Below are positions 63,117 to 64,000 of a stretch of 64,000 nt of DNA, in pieces. The notes under the pieces are model-generated. The model was not told the origin of the DNA, made no database searches, and worked only from the letters and a program-made list of their open reading frames with translations. The stretch comes from Arthrobacter livingstonensis (GTDB lineage Bacteria; Actinomycetota; Actinomycetes; Actinomycetales; Micrococcaceae), in contig NZ_QJVD01000013.1 of assembly GCF_003219815.1 (NCBI RefSeq), forward strand, positions 62,001 to 126,000, written 5' to 3'. Each line of letters starts with the position of its first letter. Positions within the stretch are counted from its first letter, which is position 1. Position numbers and translations under genes: made by a program.

Positions 63117-64000
63117 ATGACTCCCATGTCCCAAACCCTGACGCCGTCACCGGGTGCGGGCAGTGCCCCGGCCGTGTCTTCACGCCGCTGGTGGACGTTG
63201 ACCACAGTCGCCCTCGCCCAGCTCATGGTCGTGCTGGACACGACTGTCGTGAACATTGCCCTTCCCTCGGCCCAGCACGACCTCGGCTTCACCAATGGTG
63301 AGCGGCAGTGGATCATCACAGCGTACTCGCTGGCCTTCGGCAGCCTGCTGCTCTTTGGCGGCAGGCTTTCGGACCTGATGGGCCGCAAACGAACGTTCAT
63401 CATCGGCCTGATCGGCTTCGCCGGCGCATCCGCGCTCGGCGGTGCGGCCGGAAGTTTCGGCATGCTCGTCTTTGCCCGCGCCGTGCAGGGGGCGTTTGGC
63501 GCACTGCTGGCCCCGACGGCGCTGGCCGTGCTGACCACCACGTTCACCATCCCCAAGGAGCGGGCCCGCGCGTTTGGCGTGTTCGGTGCCATTGCCGGTG
63601 CCGGCGGCGCCGTCGGGCTGCTGCTGGGCGGGTTCCTGACCGAAGACTTCACCTGGCGCTGGAACCTGTACATCAACGTTTTCATTGCCGTGTTTGCCGT
63701 GATTGGCGCGAGCATCTTTGTCAGCCACTCGCATGTGGAGGGCCCCCGCCCCAAGCTCGACCTGCCCGGCACGGTCCTGGTCTCAGCAGCACTGTTCGGC
63801 CTTGTCTACGGCTTCTCCAACGCCGAAACCGACGGCTGGGGTTCGCCCGCGACGTGGGGCATGCTCGTGGGGGCCGGGGTGCTGATGGTCGCGTTCGTGC
63901 TGTGGCAGCGCCGGGCCGTGCACCCCATCCTGCCCCTGCACATTGTCCTTGACCGCAACCGCGGCGCCGCATACATCTCGGTGCTGATCTCCGGTATCGG
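63117..64000 (+). CDS. MFS drug-exporter-like transporter (DHA2/EmrB-QacA type), 3' truncated
   Basis: 294 codons are in the window; the stop lies beyond the right edge. Helix 1 contains LDTTVVNIALPSAQHDLG, the DHA2-type motif D1. Motif A is seen as GGRLSDLMGRKRTF. WRWNLYINVFIAVFAVIGAS follows, typical of 14-helix exporters. It probably extrudes a hydrophobic compound using the proton gradient; substrate unknown. ATG 63117 and 63126 are in the same frame and both are possible starts. No regulator is seen beside it. Confidence 0.9.
   Translation, partial: MTPMSQTLTPSPGAGSAPAVSSRRWWTLTTVALAQLMVVLDTTVVNIALPSAQHDLGFTNGERQWIITAYSLAFGSLLLFGGRLSDLMGRKRTFIIGLIGFAGASALGGAAGSFGMLVFARAVQGAFGALLAPTALAVLTTTFTIPKERARAFGVFGAIAGAGGAVGLLLGGFLTEDFTWRWNLYINVFIAVFAVIGASIFVSHSHVEGPRPKLDLPGTVLVSAALFGLVYGFSNAETDGWGSPATWGMLVGAGVLMVAFVLWQRRAVHPILPLHIVLDRNRGAAYISVLISGI

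Overview
The window is a piece of a high-GC actinobacterial chromosome. It most resembles Arthrobacter and relatives (Micrococcaceae). Evidence for this: strong GC-rich codon use, many GTG starts and 4-nt ATGA/GTGA gene overlaps, an actinomycete-type SAM-IV riboswitch ahead of metY-metX, an efeUOB iron operon, and ligA close to gatCAB. No rRNA, tRNA, CRISPR array, phage module or intact insertion sequence was recognised. Both edges cut a gene: a TetR regulator on the left and an MFS exporter on the right.

Layout. 1-1.6 kb: TetR fragment and an aminoglycoside-phosphotransferase-like kinase. 2.0-6.3 kb: ligA, an inositol-monophosphatase-like gene, a VOC protein and a DUF2087 protein. 6.3-9.2 kb: AbiEi/DUF559-like protein, a repeat element and a type-B carboxylesterase. 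9.3-12.9 kb: CaiB-like CoA transferase, GNAT acetyltransferase and LssY_C membrane protein. 12.9-18.4 kb: gatCAB, a PP2C-like phosphatase and a second APH-like kinase. 18.5-29.1 kb: a glycan-utilisation block (GH123-like protein, formylglycine-generating enzyme, two ABC permeases, Tat/lipoprotein solute-binding protein, LacI regulator, Gfo/Idh oxidoreductase). 29.4-38.8 kb: aminopeptidase C, LysR-tdh-kbl threonine catabolism, a DAO-type flavoprotein, two LysE-family exporters around a tandem hairpin array, and hutI. 38.9-48.6 kb: a secreted GH101 endo-alpha-N-acetylgalactosaminidase divergent from a galactosamine/tagatose pathway (SIS isomerase, ROK kinase, PfkB kinase, class II aldolase, DeoR regulator). 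48.7-52.9 kb: efeB-efeO-efeU. 53.0-63.1 kb: phosphatase, CPBP protease, membrane-anchored methyltransferase, VOC protein, tex, metY-metX and a SHOCT-like membrane protein.

The most coherent biology is amino-sugar glycan use. GH101 would release Gal-beta-1,3-GalNAc from mucin-type O-glycans outside the cell. The adjacent operon supplies candidate steps from galactosamine phosphate to tagatose bisphosphate and triose phosphates. About 17 kb upstream, a second block has a sugar ABC importer, a GH123-like protein and a formylglycine-generating enzyme. That enzyme implies a sulfatase elsewhere, so sulfated glycans are a reasonable hypothesis. No deacetylase or sulfatase was found in the window.

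The non-coding sequence is unusually structured. There are two loci of a four-copy AAAAGACAGC element with near-identical geometry, four copies of a palindrome centred on GAGCTTGCGAGC, and a MITE-like segment with 20-bp terminal inverted repeats behind metX. There is also a 51-bp-period array of nested hairpins, a 40-bp repeat placed directly after two stop codons, and a series of long near-perfect palindromes at operon ends.
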